A DNA stretch of 19,818 nt, from NCBI GenBank assembly GCA_964618975.1, contig CAZUDI010000068.1:1-19818 (forward strand), given 5' to 3'. The position numbers were made by a program, and so were the translations under genes. Positions 1 to 7,459 of the stretch are shown here, piece by piece. Origin of the DNA: CAZUDI01 sp964618975. GTDB taxonomy: Bacteria > Desulfobacterota > Desulfomonilia > UBA1062. The notes beneath the pieces are model-generated. The model worked only from the letters and a program-made list of their open reading frames with translations, was not told the origin of the DNA and made no database searches. Numbering within the stretch: the stretch's first letter is position 1; each line of letters starts with the position of its first letter.

Positions 1-601
1 GGAGGGCATGATTTAGCCGGGGGCGCGAGCCCCCGGTCCCCGCGCCGGTGACGCGTTCAGCCCCGACGGGGCGGCAGACTGCCACCGGGGGCGCGAGCCC
101 CCGAGACCGTCGAAGCCGCTGACGCCCCGGCGGACGGATGTCGGCCAGGAAGCGCTTCAGGCCGCGGATGGCGATGGGCGTATCCACCAGCAACCCGCGC
201 TTGCAGTCCTGTTCGCAGGGGTGATGGCAGATACGGCCGCAGACAGCGGGCAGGGGGTTCCTGTCCCAGATGAGCTTATAGGCCGCCTCCAGCTTGCCCT
301 TGCGGATCAGGTTGACGTATCCCTGGGGGCTGATGCCCAGCGGGCAGGCCGTGGTGCAGGCCCGGCTGGCCGGAAGCGCCTGCATCTCCTCGAAGGTCAG
401 GGCCGGCCGGCTGGTGCAGTCGGGGCAGATGCGGCAGATCTCGCGCTGGCGCTCGTGGATCGCCTCTACCGGACAGTACGCGCGGCAGGTCCCGCAGTTG
501 ACGCAGTTGCCCGGGCTGATGCGGGCCACCGCGGTGCGGGAGAGGCGGAATTCCCTGCCGGGTTCGACCTTCACCGTTACCGATACGGGTTGCTTGGTCA
601 T
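1..601 (-). CDS. Fe-S flavoprotein (GltD-like oxidoreductase), N-terminal part, partial
   Basis: Read on the minus strand from the ATG at 601-599, the frame stays open to the window edge (200 codons). A strong ribosome binding site (AAAGGAGGGAGAA) abuts the start. The first 154 residues align without gaps to the full-length homologue at 11371-13143. They include a ferredoxin motif CVNCGTCRAYCP (residues 33-44), CRICPDC, CTTAC, and the cysteine cluster CGRICHHPCEQDC, followed by RGLKRFLAD. This is the Fe-S domain found ahead of the FAD domain in glutamate-synthase-small-subunit-like oxidoreductases. After residue 154 similarity stops: instead of the expected beta-strand and GxGxxG FAD motif there is an Arg/Pro/Gly-rich stretch that spans two palindromes. 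Either the linker is divergent or the gene is degraded here; the rest lies outside the window. Its electron-transfer role is inferred from the homologue. Confidence 0.75.
   Translation of the reverse strand, partial: MTKQPVSVTVKVEPGREFRLSRTAVARISPGNCVNCGTCRAYCPVEAIHERQREICRICPDCTSRPALTFEEMQALPASRACTTACPLGISPQGYVNLIRKGKLEAAYKLIWDRNPLPAVCGRICHHPCEQDCKRGLLVDTPIAIRGLKRFLADIRPPGRQRLRRSRGLAPPVAVCRPVGAERVTGAGTGGSRPRLNHAL
17..104. repeat. Two near-identical 20-bp GC-rich palindromes
   Basis: Positions 17-36 and 85-104 carry the same 20-mer, CCGGGGGC-GCGA-GCCCCCG followed by G or A, differing at one base and spaced 68 bp apart. Each folds into a 7-8 bp perfect stem with a four-base loop. Both lie inside the open frame of the partial Fe-S flavoprotein without closing it, exactly where similarity to its homologue is lost. 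They resemble small REP-type palindromic elements. Confidence 0.6.
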
Positions 602-709
602 TTCTCCCTCCTTTGTTTGTGACTGCAGACCCGGGCAGAGGATCCTGCGCGGCGCGCCTCAGGCTGCAGCCGTTGATGCCAGCGATAGCATCAAGGAAGG
701 CGCCTGTCT

Positions 710-769
710 TCGCATGGGCATGCGAGCCGGTGCGCTTTTCTCTCAGGTCTTCTGACTCACATGCGCATG
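710..769 (-). promoter_or_regulatory. Palindrome-rich leader of the Fe-S flavoprotein gene
   Basis: Upstream of the gene starting at 601 are three dyads. Positions 710-725 are TCGCATG-GG-CATGCGA, a perfect inverted repeat. Positions 743-757 read AGTCAGAAGACCTGA on the minus strand, which resembles a B12 box. Positions 760-769 are the palindrome CATGCGCATG. The other conserved blocks of a cobalamin riboswitch are not recognisable, so only a structured leader or operator region is claimed. Confidence 0.25.
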
Positions 770-830
770 GGAGAAGGATCGCTGCGCTCCTCTGAAAAAG
801 GTCGCTCCCCTTTCCTCTCGTGCGGGGGCA

Positions 831-839
831 TGCTATAAT
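831..839 (+). promoter_or_regulatory. Extended -10 promoter for the exported protein gene
   Basis: TGCTATAAT is a perfect extended -10 element (TG-n-TATAAT). It lies 44 bp upstream of the ATG at 883, giving a short leader. No good -35 element is visible, which is tolerated by extended -10 promoters. Confidence 0.45.
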
Positions 840-882
840 TCTGTGCGTCGCGAACGCCACCAGTGAGGGATGGAGGCTTGAA

Positions 883-2388
883 ATGAGGTCAATCATCGTA
901 TGCCTGCTGCTCGGCTGCCTGTGGGGCGGGATGGTCTTTGCCGCCGACCCGGATGAGCCGCCCCTGAATCCCTTCCTGGCCGATTCGGCCTGGCCCATGA
1001 GCCACCGCAACCCCTACTGTCAGGCATCCAGTCCCCATGCCGGCCCGGCCAGGGCGGACGCGATCGGGGGGCTGCATTATCGTTTCGGCTACCCCGGCAC
1101 GATCACCTGCGCCCTTTCCGGGGAATATCCCGATGGACGTCGCGTCATCTGGGGCAGCGCCGTAAATGCCGTGTTCAAGGCCGATCCATCGGACAACCTG
1201 CGCATCATCGACCGCCGGACCAAGGGGCTGGTCAATATCTTCAATGTGGCCAACGGCCTCTCGGGGGCCTACACCCTGGTCGATCGCGACAATATCTTCT
1301 ACGTGCCGCGCAGGATGAAGCTCTATGCCTATGGGGACAAGGATGCGGGTGACATCGAGTCGGCGATTGAGGTCAAGCGGGTTTTCGCCATTCCCCGGGA
1401 GTATCGCACCTCCCGCGACGAGTGTATCGTGGGTCTGAATATCACCGGGGACGGTCACCTGGCCTTTGCGACCTCGGCGGGGACGGTGGGAGTCGTAGCG
1501 CGCGATTTCGAAAAGGCCTGCTTTCTGCAGCTGGGCGAGGAGATATCCAACTCCATCGCCTGTGATGAAGATGGCGGCATCTATGTGGTCAGCGCCAAGA
1601 GGATGTACCGGGTGCAGTGGGACGGCAGCGGGTTGAGCACGGACGAAGCCCGGGGAGGCTGGGCCGCCGACTACCAGGGGGGGGAAGATGTCGGTGGGGT
1701 ACGCCTGGGCGTTGGGTCCGGGTCGACCCCCACCCTGATGGGCACCGGAGACCAGGATCGTCTGGTGGTGATCACGGACGGGCAGCGGCTGATGCACCTG
1801 GTGCTCTTCTGGCGGGACGAAATCCCGGCCGACTGGCAGCCGATCGAGGGCCGCCGGTCGCGCCGCATCGCGGCTCAGGAGCCGGTGACCTTCGGGGACG
1901 AGGATGCCGAGGAGTCCCTCTCGGAGCAATCGGTCTGTGTCCGGGGCTACGGCGCCCTGGTGGTCAACAATCAGCTGGCGCTCAAGAGCTCCAACCGCAT
2001 CTGGAGTGTTATCCGGTCCAACGACAGGGGGGTGGCCCCCCATGGCGCCGAGAAGTTCGTCTGGGATCCCGAGAGACGCCGTCTCGAGACGGCCTGGGCA
2101 AACCGCGAGGTCAGCTTTCCCAACGGCATCCCGTCCATGAGCGCCGCCACCCACCTGGTCTATGACGTCGCCCAGCACGACACGGTCTGGACCTTCGAGG
2201 CCCTCGACTGGACCACGGGAGAGACGGCCTTCCGCTATCCCCTCGGCGGCTGGTTGGACAAATACAACTCGGCCTATGCCGCCACGGAAATCATGGGCAA
2301 CGGCCGACTCTGCTCCGGGGCGCTCCTGGGCTTCATGTGTACCCGCCAGGGGGTCCGGGCGGGGGAAAGGCCTCCTTCATCGCGGTGA
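883..2388 (+). CDS. Exported protein of unknown function, possible beta-propeller
   Basis: A 501-residue protein with a Sec signal peptide (charged start, hydrophobic core, cleavage after about residue 20 at VFA-A), so it is probably periplasmic or secreted. The ATG at 883 is chosen over an in-frame ATG at 820 because GGAGG sits at 872-876 and the signal peptide begins directly here. The mature part has many short strand-turn repeats such as NGLSGAYTLVDRDNIFYV and GDGHLAFATSAGTVGVV, which suggests a PQQ- or WD-like beta-propeller; no catalytic motif is recognised. The last 16 or so residues after SGALLGF are Arg/Pro/Gly-rich and unlike the rest, so the C-terminus may be altered by a frameshift. 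It stands alone, convergent with the Mop gene. Function unknown. Confidence 0.7.
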   Translation: MRSIIVCLLLGCLWGGMVFAADPDEPPLNPFLADSAWPMSHRNPYCQASSPHAGPARADAIGGLHYRFGYPGTITCALSGEYPDGRRVIWGSAVNAVFKADPSDNLRIIDRRTKGLVNIFNVANGLSGAYTLVDRDNIFYVPRRMKLYAYGDKDAGDIESAIEVKRVFAIPREYRTSRDECIVGLNITGDGHLAFATSAGTVGVVARDFEKACFLQLGEEISNSIACDEDGGIYVVSAKRMYRVQWDGSGLSTDEARGGWAADYQGGEDVGGVRLGVGSGSTPTLMGTGDQDRLVVITDGQRLMHLVLFWRDEIPADWQPIEGRRSRRIAAQEPVTFGDEDAEESLSEQSVCVRGYGALVVNNQLALKSSNRIWSVIRSNDRGVAPHGAEKFVWDPERRRLETAWANREVSFPNGIPSMSAATHLVYDVAQHDTVWTFEALDWTTGETAFRYPLGGWLDKYNSAYAATEIMGNGRLCSGALLGFMCTRQGVRAGERPPSSR

Positions 2389-2449
2389 TTTTCCGTCAGG
2401 GACGTGTCGACCTTTCCCCGATACCGCCATCTCACGGACGCCCCCCGCC

Positions 2450-2659
2450 TCACTCCACGCCGATCATCACATTGGAGGCCTTGACGATCACAAAGGCGGG
2501 CTGCCCCACCTTGAGACCCAGGCTCTCGCACGACTTCTTCGTGATAATGGAGGTGATCTCCAGACCCGGTGAGATCTCGACCTCCACCTCCACATTCACG
2601 GCCCCGGTTTCGATGGCCCTGATGGTCCCTTTGAGGACATTCCGCGCACTGATCTTCAT
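2450..2659 (-). CDS. Mop-domain molybdate/tungstate-binding protein
   Basis: A 69-residue protein consisting of a single Mop (TOBE-type) domain: it begins MKISARNVLKGTI and continues with GAVNVEVEVEI, ITSIITKKSCESLGL and AFVIVKASNVMIGV. Stand-alone molbindins of about 68-70 residues bind and buffer molybdate or tungstate oxyanions in the cytoplasm as oligomers. The start at 2659 matches the usual N-terminus of the family, with a purine-rich AAGGGGGG stretch just upstream; an upstream in-frame ATG at 2728 would add an unrelated basic tail. It lies 277 bp beyond the end of the MalT-like regulator and is convergent with the exported protein gene. A cofactor link to the aldehyde oxidoreductase at 15211-16923 is plausible but rests only on both being in this window. 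Confidence 0.9.
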   Translation of the reverse strand: MKISARNVLKGTIRAIETGAVNVEVEVEISPGLEITSIITKKSCESLGLKVGQPAFVIVKASNVMIGVE

Positions 2660-2936
2660 ACGACGACCCCCCTTCTTGGTCCTGCACCGCCCCCGGCGGC
2701 CATCCCCCTCCCGAGAGCCGCCGCCCAAGGCCTCGGCGGTCAGTCGACCGGGCGCCCCCCGGGGGAGTCAGGTCTGGGTATCTTCGCTCAGTCAGGCAAC
2801 CCTCTGATCTGAAAGACAAGGGATTACCGATCACCACGTGAGTGCTGATAGAAATACAAGGCCGAGCGCTCAAGTCAAGCGCCGGCGCTGAAGGGCCTCA
2901 GGGCCCGAGGGGGGAAAAGCCGGGGGAGCCTGCCCC
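2660..2936. other. Intergenic region upstream of the Mop gene
   Basis: A 277-bp non-coding stretch, very GC-rich next to the Mop gene (a CCCCCCGGGGG palindrome near 2755) and carrying the terminator-like structure of the regulator gene at its other end. No convincing -35/-10 pair for the Mop gene is visible. Confidence 0.4.
2859..2898 (-). terminator. Terminator-like double stem after the MalT-like regulator
   Basis: Read on the minus strand, AGGCC and AGCGC pair with downstream GCGCT and GGCCT around a central loop. The structure is followed by TGTATTT, a weak T-rich tail. It starts about 40 bp after the regulator stop codon. Confidence 0.4.
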
Positions 2937-5651
2937 TCAGATCAGGCCCAGTTTGCGGGCCCTCTCCGCCGCCTGGGCGCGGTTGTGGATCCCCAGCTTC
3001 TGATAGGCGGCCTTGACGTGCGTGCGCACGGTATTGATGCTGATCTCGAGCCTCCCGCCGATCTCCTCGTACCCCAGGCCGTGGGCGATGAGGGTCAGGA
3101 CCTCGCTCTCGCGCTCGGTGAGCGGTTCGATCAGGGCTTCCGTGACCGGTGGGGAGGCCTGGCCGGTCTCGAAAACCTCCCGCAGCCAGGCCAGGTAGCA
3201 CGGGCCGGGGCCGGCTCCGGCGCGCGCAGAGGCGAGCTTCCTGACCAACGCCGCCAGGGGGGGTCCTTCATCGACAAAGGTCCTGAGGTATCCCTCGGGC
3301 TCGGCCAGGGTCAGGGCCCGCGCCAGGGCCTCCAGGGCCCGGCCCTGCCGGCCCCGGGCCTGCAGCAGCCGGGCCTCGAGGGTCAGCAGCTCGATCTCGC
3401 GCCGGGTGCGCCTGCGGGCGCGCACCTCCAGGCCAAGCCGCTCCAGGTGGGCCTGGGCCTCATCGAGGCGGCCCTGGGCCAGGCGCACGCGCACCAGCGC
3501 CAGGGTCTGCCACTCGCCGATGAGGGCCGCCGCGGTGCCCTCCGGTTCCACGCCGGCGGCCCAGTGCCAGGCCGCCTCCGTGGAACCCTGCGCCAGATGG
3601 AGCATGGCCCGGAAGGCCTCGACGGCCGGGATGATCACGTGCATGCCCTGCCCCAGGAGGAGGGCGCTCAGTTCGTCCAGCAGGCGCTGGGCCTCCGACA
3701 CGTTCCCCCGCACGTGCATGAGGCGCGCCAGGCCGAAGTAGCCCGGCCACAGGCTGTCCCAGGCGTTCCACTTCTTTCCGAGCGCGATGCCCTGCAGGAA
3801 ACAGCTCTGGGCGGCATCCAGATCGTTCCACTCGTAGTACAGCTCGCCCAGGCCCACATGCGTCAGGCCGAAGAGCGAGCTGGCCGGCATGTTGTGCTCG
3901 AGGGCCCAGTCGATCTCCTGACGGTAGGTGGCAAAGGCCTGGTGCAGCCGGTTCTGCATGGCCTCCACATAGCCCTGGTGGCTCCAGGCCCACTGGGTGA
4001 TGAAGACCCAGCGCATCCCGCGGCCCTGGGTGGCCTCGATCACGCGGCGATAGCTCTCCCCGGCCGCGGTGGGGTTGCCGCTGTACTCGTGGGCCAGCCC
4101 CACGCCCATGGTGGTATAGGAGAAGGCCCGGATGCGGTCGTCCTCGGAATCCAGCCAGACGCTCGCGCGCATGTGCGCGAGCGTCTGCTCGGCGATGCGG
4201 ATCACCCGCGCGGTGTCCATGGTCTTCATGGACAGCAGGCAGCGCATGACCGCGGCGTTGGCATACAGGGAGCGGGCCTCGGGCGTGAGCGCCCGCACCT
4301 GTTCGTCCGTCAGGTCCCCGGCCGTGACCGACAGATTGCCCTCGATCTTGCGCAGGTAGGCCTCGGCCCGGCCCGCCTGCCAGGTGGCGGTGAGCGCCAG
4401 GGCATAGTGGAGCCTCAGGGAGGGATTCGAGTCCAGCACCTGATCGGGCAGCGCGCGGAGCCACCCGATCAGGGTATGCAGCATGTTCTTCTGGAACATC
4501 TTGAGGCTGAGCGCCTCGAGCAGGTCGGCCGCCCTCGCGTGGTCCCCGGCCAGGAGCGCATACTCCACGGCCTGTTCGGTATCTCCCTGGTCCTCGAACC
4601 ACTGGCCGGCACGCCGGAAGAGCTCCGTGACCACCTCCTGGCCGGCGCTGCCCTGAAGGTAGGCCTGAAGGGAGTCCGCAAACAGGGTATGATAGCGGTA
4701 CCAGCCGCGGGTCTGATCCAGGGGCTCGATGAACAGCCGGGCGCGTTCGAGCCCCTCGAGCAGGGCCTGCGCGTCGTCGCAGCCGGTCACCGCGGCGCAC
4801 AGGGAGGCGTTCATCTGCCTGAGAATCGAGGTCCGCATCAGGAACTGCCGGATCTCCGGGGGCTGGCGACGGACCACCTCCTCCACCAGGTAGTCGAAGA
4901 CGAAGCGGTTGCCGCCCGAAAAGCTGCGGATAACGGTGGAGGGGCTCTCGTCGGCGGCATACTGGAGGGAAAGCGCCGCCAGCTGCAGCCCGGCCGCCCA
5001 GCCCTCAGTCCGGGCCTCCAGGATATCCAGATCGTCCTCGCCGAGCGCCAGCCCCATCAGCTCGGTGCACAGGGCGCGGGCCTCGTCGCGGGTGAAGCGC
5101 AGGTCCCTCTCACCCAGCTCGAGCACCTGCCGGGCCACCCGCAGGGAGGCCAGCGGCAGGGTCGCATCGCTGCGGCTGGCGATAACCAGGCGCACGCCCG
5201 GCGGCAGGTGGCCCAGGAAGTGCACCAGGCCCGCATGGATGAGGGGGTTCTCGATCAGGTGGTAGTCGTCCAGCACCAGCACCAGGGTCTCCTCCAGGCC
5301 GGCCAGGGCGTTGAGCAGCTCGGTTATGAGCGTCTCCAGGTCGGAGCCCGCCTCCGGGAGGGGCCGCCCCGCGGGATGCAGGCCGGCCCTCTCCAGCGCG
5401 GCGGCCACATAGGCCCAGAAGCGCTGGGGGTCGTTGTCGCCCGGGTCGAGGGAGAGCCAGGCTACCTGCCTGCCGCTGCGGTGGATCCAGTGGGCCAGCA
5501 GGGTGGTCTTGCCGTAACCCGCCGGGGCACAGACCGAGGTCAGACGCCCGCTGGTCCCGTTATCCAGGCGTTCCAGCAACCGCGGCCGCAACACGAGTGC
5601 CTGTGCCAGGGGGGGAATCAGCAGCTTGGTGCTCAACAGGGCCTTGTGCAT
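2937..5651 (-). CDS. MalT-like LuxR-family ATP-binding transcriptional regulator
   Basis: A 904-residue STAND-type regulator, the usual length for the MalT/LAL group. The N-terminus STKLLIPP...RPRLLERLD is typical. A Walker A motif APAGYGKTT lies at residues 42-50 and a Walker B LVLVLDDYH at 123-131. A long alpha-helical TPR-like region (about 340-780) follows, then a LuxR helix-turn-helix over the last 65 residues (LTERESEVLTLIAHG, ISINTVRTHVKAAYQKLGI). Such proteins bind ATP and an inducer, oligomerise and activate transcription. The inducer is not evident, and no target operon is adjacent in the same orientation. A purine-rich GAGAAGGA site precedes the start. A truncated relative is found at 8276-8440, with related upstream sequence. 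Confidence 0.93.
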   Translation of the reverse strand: MHKALLSTKLLIPPLAQALVLRPRLLERLDNGTSGRLTSVCAPAGYGKTTLLAHWIHRSGRQVAWLSLDPGDNDPQRFWAYVAAALERAGLHPAGRPLPEAGSDLETLITELLNALAGLEETLVLVLDDYHLIENPLIHAGLVHFLGHLPPGVRLVIASRSDATLPLASLRVARQVLELGERDLRFTRDEARALCTELMGLALGEDDLDILEARTEGWAAGLQLAALSLQYAADESPSTVIRSFSGGNRFVFDYLVEEVVRRQPPEIRQFLMRTSILRQMNASLCAAVTGCDDAQALLEGLERARLFIEPLDQTRGWYRYHTLFADSLQAYLQGSAGQEVVTELFRRAGQWFEDQGDTEQAVEYALLAGDHARAADLLEALSLKMFQKNMLHTLIGWLRALPDQVLDSNPSLRLHYALALTATWQAGRAEAYLRKIEGNLSVTAGDLTDEQVRALTPEARSLYANAAVMRCLLSMKTMDTARVIRIAEQTLAHMRASVWLDSEDDRIRAFSYTTMGVGLAHEYSGNPTAAGESYRRVIEATQGRGMRWVFITQWAWSHQGYVEAMQNRLHQAFATYRQEIDWALEHNMPASSLFGLTHVGLGELYYEWNDLDAAQSCFLQGIALGKKWNAWDSLWPGYFGLARLMHVRGNVSEAQRLLDELSALLLGQGMHVIIPAVEAFRAMLHLAQGSTEAAWHWAAGVEPEGTAAALIGEWQTLALVRVRLAQGRLDEAQAHLERLGLEVRARRRTRREIELLTLEARLLQARGRQGRALEALARALTLAEPEGYLRTFVDEGPPLAALVRKLASARAGAGPGPCYLAWLREVFETGQASPPVTEALIEPLTERESEVLTLIAHGLGYEEIGGRLEISINTVRTHVKAAYQKLGIHNRAQAAERARKLGLI

Positions 5652-5699
5652 CCGTCCTTCTCCCGGGTTGTGTCTCTGTCCGCCTCGATAACTGATGAC

Positions 5700-5729
5700 A
5701 GGTTAGCACAGGGCGGCGCTAACTGTAAA
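5700..5729 (-). promoter_or_regulatory. Promoter of the MalT-like regulator with inverted repeat in the spacer
   Basis: On the minus strand, TTTACA (5729-5724) and TAACCT (5705-5700) are separated by 18 bp, and TG precedes the -10 as in extended -10 promoters. The arms GTTAGC (5702-5707) and GCTAAC (5718-5723) form a 6-bp inverted repeat between the two boxes, a natural operator position. The start codon is about 49 bp downstream. Confidence 0.5.
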
Positions 5730-5820
5730 TCTCCCGCAGCACCTGCGGCCCGGTCTATCCCTTTGATCAACAACCCGATCTTGATCGGCTGCTTCCGGAG
5801 AGACCGGCTTGATGAGGCCC

Positions 5821-5880
5821 ATGGGGATGAAACCCAGGGCCAGCCTTCAGCCCCTGCTTTGTGCAGTAAGGCGACGGATC
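5821..5880 (+). repeat. Dispersed intergenic repeat, copy 1 (degenerate)
   Basis: The 5' half matches the copies at 7272 and 9492 (ATGGGGATGAAACCCAGGGC, then CAGCC and CAGCCCCTGCTT). The 3' half has diverged, although a CTGC-TTTGT-GCAG hairpin remains. Same orientation as every other copy. Confidence 0.6.
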
Positions 5881-6179
5881 ATCCCACCCCGTAACAGGCA
5901 CGACCTCAGGCGCACGCTTGAATATAATTCAGGTTCGGACTATAAGGTAATTTATACCAATACAATTTGATGGAATAATCACACTCAAGTTATCGAGACG
6001 TTGCTCATGATGGAGGGACACGTAGGGCTGAGCCTGCGGCAGACCCCTGATGCATATCATTTCCGCCCGGTGGGGCGGAAGTCCCGCAGAAAGCGGCGCT
6101 ACCTGTTTCAAGAGACTCTCGGATTAGCCAGATGCAGCAACGATGCATTCTCGTGCCTGAAAAAAAGGAGGTAATAAAG
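5881..6179 (+). other. Intergenic region upstream of the lipoprotein gene
   Basis: No gene is seen. A perfect TATAAT lies at 5923-5928 without a clear -35. A hairpin TTCCGCCC-GGTG-GGGCGGAA sits at 6061-6080, inside what would be the leader of the gene at 6180. The stretch 5930-6000 is AT-rich compared with the surroundings. Confidence 0.35.
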
Positions 6180-7238
6180 ATGAAGGGACTGTTTTGGAGA
6201 CAAACATGGCCATGGTTCGTCATCGGGATCCTGCTTCTCGGTTTTGCCGGTGCCTGCAGCAATGACAGCGGCGGGGACGATCTCCTCCCGCTCGCCGCGT
6301 TAGCGGCTGAAGAGGAAATCGAATATACGGGCGTGACCACCCCGGCCGCCATCGATCACAACAACGCCCAGCTGCTTCTCGAAGAGGCCTTCTCTGGCGG
6401 CACGACCGGTTCCGGAGTGGTCGCCCCTTTCGCCATGGTTGCGGGAAGCGCACCAGAGGCAGAAGAACCTTCTCTGGTGTTTCTCTTCAAAAATACCATC
6501 CGGGGGATTGCCGAAAAGATCGCACTCGTTGCGCAAAGAGACATCCCTGCCATAACAGGTGCGGTAATCTCGGATAGCATCAATGAAGAAGGCCCCTGCG
6601 GGGGGACTTGCTCCGGGTCCCTGAGCATTGACGATCAGACCGGGGATATCTCCGGCAGTCTTCGATTTCGTAATTACTGTGACTCGGGGCTCATCGCCAA
6701 CGGCCGCGTCCGGATTGAGGGAAGTTTACACCTGGGGTGGGGGGACATGGTTTTGTACATGGATTTCAGTAACTTCCGAGCCTCATATGGTGATATCTCT
6801 CAGACCATGGACGGCGTGGTGCGGGCGGTCATCGATAATACGCTCATTACCGCCTCAAACGACCTCACTCTGAATATCTATGTCAGGGACGATGCCAGCG
6901 GCAGGGTATGCTGGATGTGTGATTACGCAATGGAGGTTGACGGATATTCTTCTCAAGATCTGGAATACCTTTACGATCAGGTCAACATATCAGGATATTT
7001 CTATGACCCCGACTACGGGTATGTCGTCTTATCCACCCCGGAACCCTTCATCATCTATACGGACGAGATGTATCCCTCGTCGGGAATCCTTGAGGCGGTC
7101 GGGACGGAGGTTTCTTCGGGCGGCAATACGAGGGCCCGGCTCGTGGTCCTCACCACCGAAACCTACCGCATCGATGTGGATGAAGATGGTGACGGTTTCT
7201 ATGAATGGCGTTCCGACACTCAGTCCTGGGAAGATTGA
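6180..7238 (+). CDS. Putative lipoprotein of unknown function
   Basis: A 352-residue protein. The start at 6180 is set by AAGGAGGT at 6165-6172; an in-frame ATG at 6132 has no such site. The N-terminus has Trp/Lys residues, then the hydrophobic stretch FVIGILLLGFAGA and a cysteine at about residue 26, a loose lipobox, so it is probably an envelope lipoprotein. The mature region is rich in strand-forming segments (GSLSIDDQTGDISGSLRFR, GRVRIEGSLHLGWGDMVLYM) and has cysteine pairs CGGTC and CWMC. Near the C-terminus DVDEDGDGFYEW resembles a calcium-binding D-x-D-x-D-G loop. It stands alone, and a copy of the dispersed repeat begins 33 bp after the stop. The fold suggests a beta-rich surface protein; no enzymatic motif was recognised. 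Confidence 0.75.
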   Translation: MKGLFWRQTWPWFVIGILLLGFAGACSNDSGGDDLLPLAALAAEEEIEYTGVTTPAAIDHNNAQLLLEEAFSGGTTGSGVVAPFAMVAGSAPEAEEPSLVFLFKNTIRGIAEKIALVAQRDIPAITGAVISDSINEEGPCGGTCSGSLSIDDQTGDISGSLRFRNYCDSGLIANGRVRIEGSLHLGWGDMVLYMDFSNFRASYGDISQTMDGVVRAVIDNTLITASNDLTLNIYVRDDASGRVCWMCDYAMEVDGYSSQDLEYLYDQVNISGYFYDPDYGYVVLSTPEPFIIYTDEMYPSSGILEAVGTEVSSGGNTRARLVVLTTETYRIDVDEDGDGFYEWRSDTQSWED

Positions 7239-7271
7239 GGAAACGGATATTCCCCTGGAAACACCTGCGGA

Positions 7272-7360
7272 ATCATGGGTATGAAACCCGGGGCAAGCCT
7301 TTAGCCCCCTGCTTGCCGCTGCAAGCGGCGGGGAACTTGCCCCATAGCGATTAAAGCCGG
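7272..7360 (+). repeat. Dispersed intergenic repeat, copy 2 (reference copy)
   Basis: Its first 64 bp (7272-7335) are identical to copy 3 at 9492. GGGGCAAG (7290-7297) pairs perfectly with CTTGCCCC (7336-7343). Inside, CCCC pairs with GGGG (7330-7333) and GCTTGC (7311-7316) with GCAAGC (7321-7326). The copy ends CATAGCGATTAAAGCCGG. It lies between two convergent genes. Confidence 0.85.
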
Positions 7361-7459
7361 ACGTGCGGCAGGGTGATACGGCCTGTCATCCCCGCCGCAG
7401 GTCCGTAAACGCGGTCAGCTCAAGGGGCCATTCGCCCTCAGCCCGTCCTACTCCCGGGC

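Noticed and set aside
276..1010. A 244-codon minus-strand frame overlapping the start of the partial Fe-S gene and the exported protein gene.
   Set aside because: It is out of frame with the cysteine-rich coding sequence, which explains the region far better.
2985..5894. A very long open frame (969 codons) on the plus strand, antisense to the MalT-like regulator.
   Set aside because: It mirrors the GC-rich codon structure of the real gene, encodes low-complexity Gln/Gly/His/Leu-rich sequence with no motif, and runs into repeat DNA.
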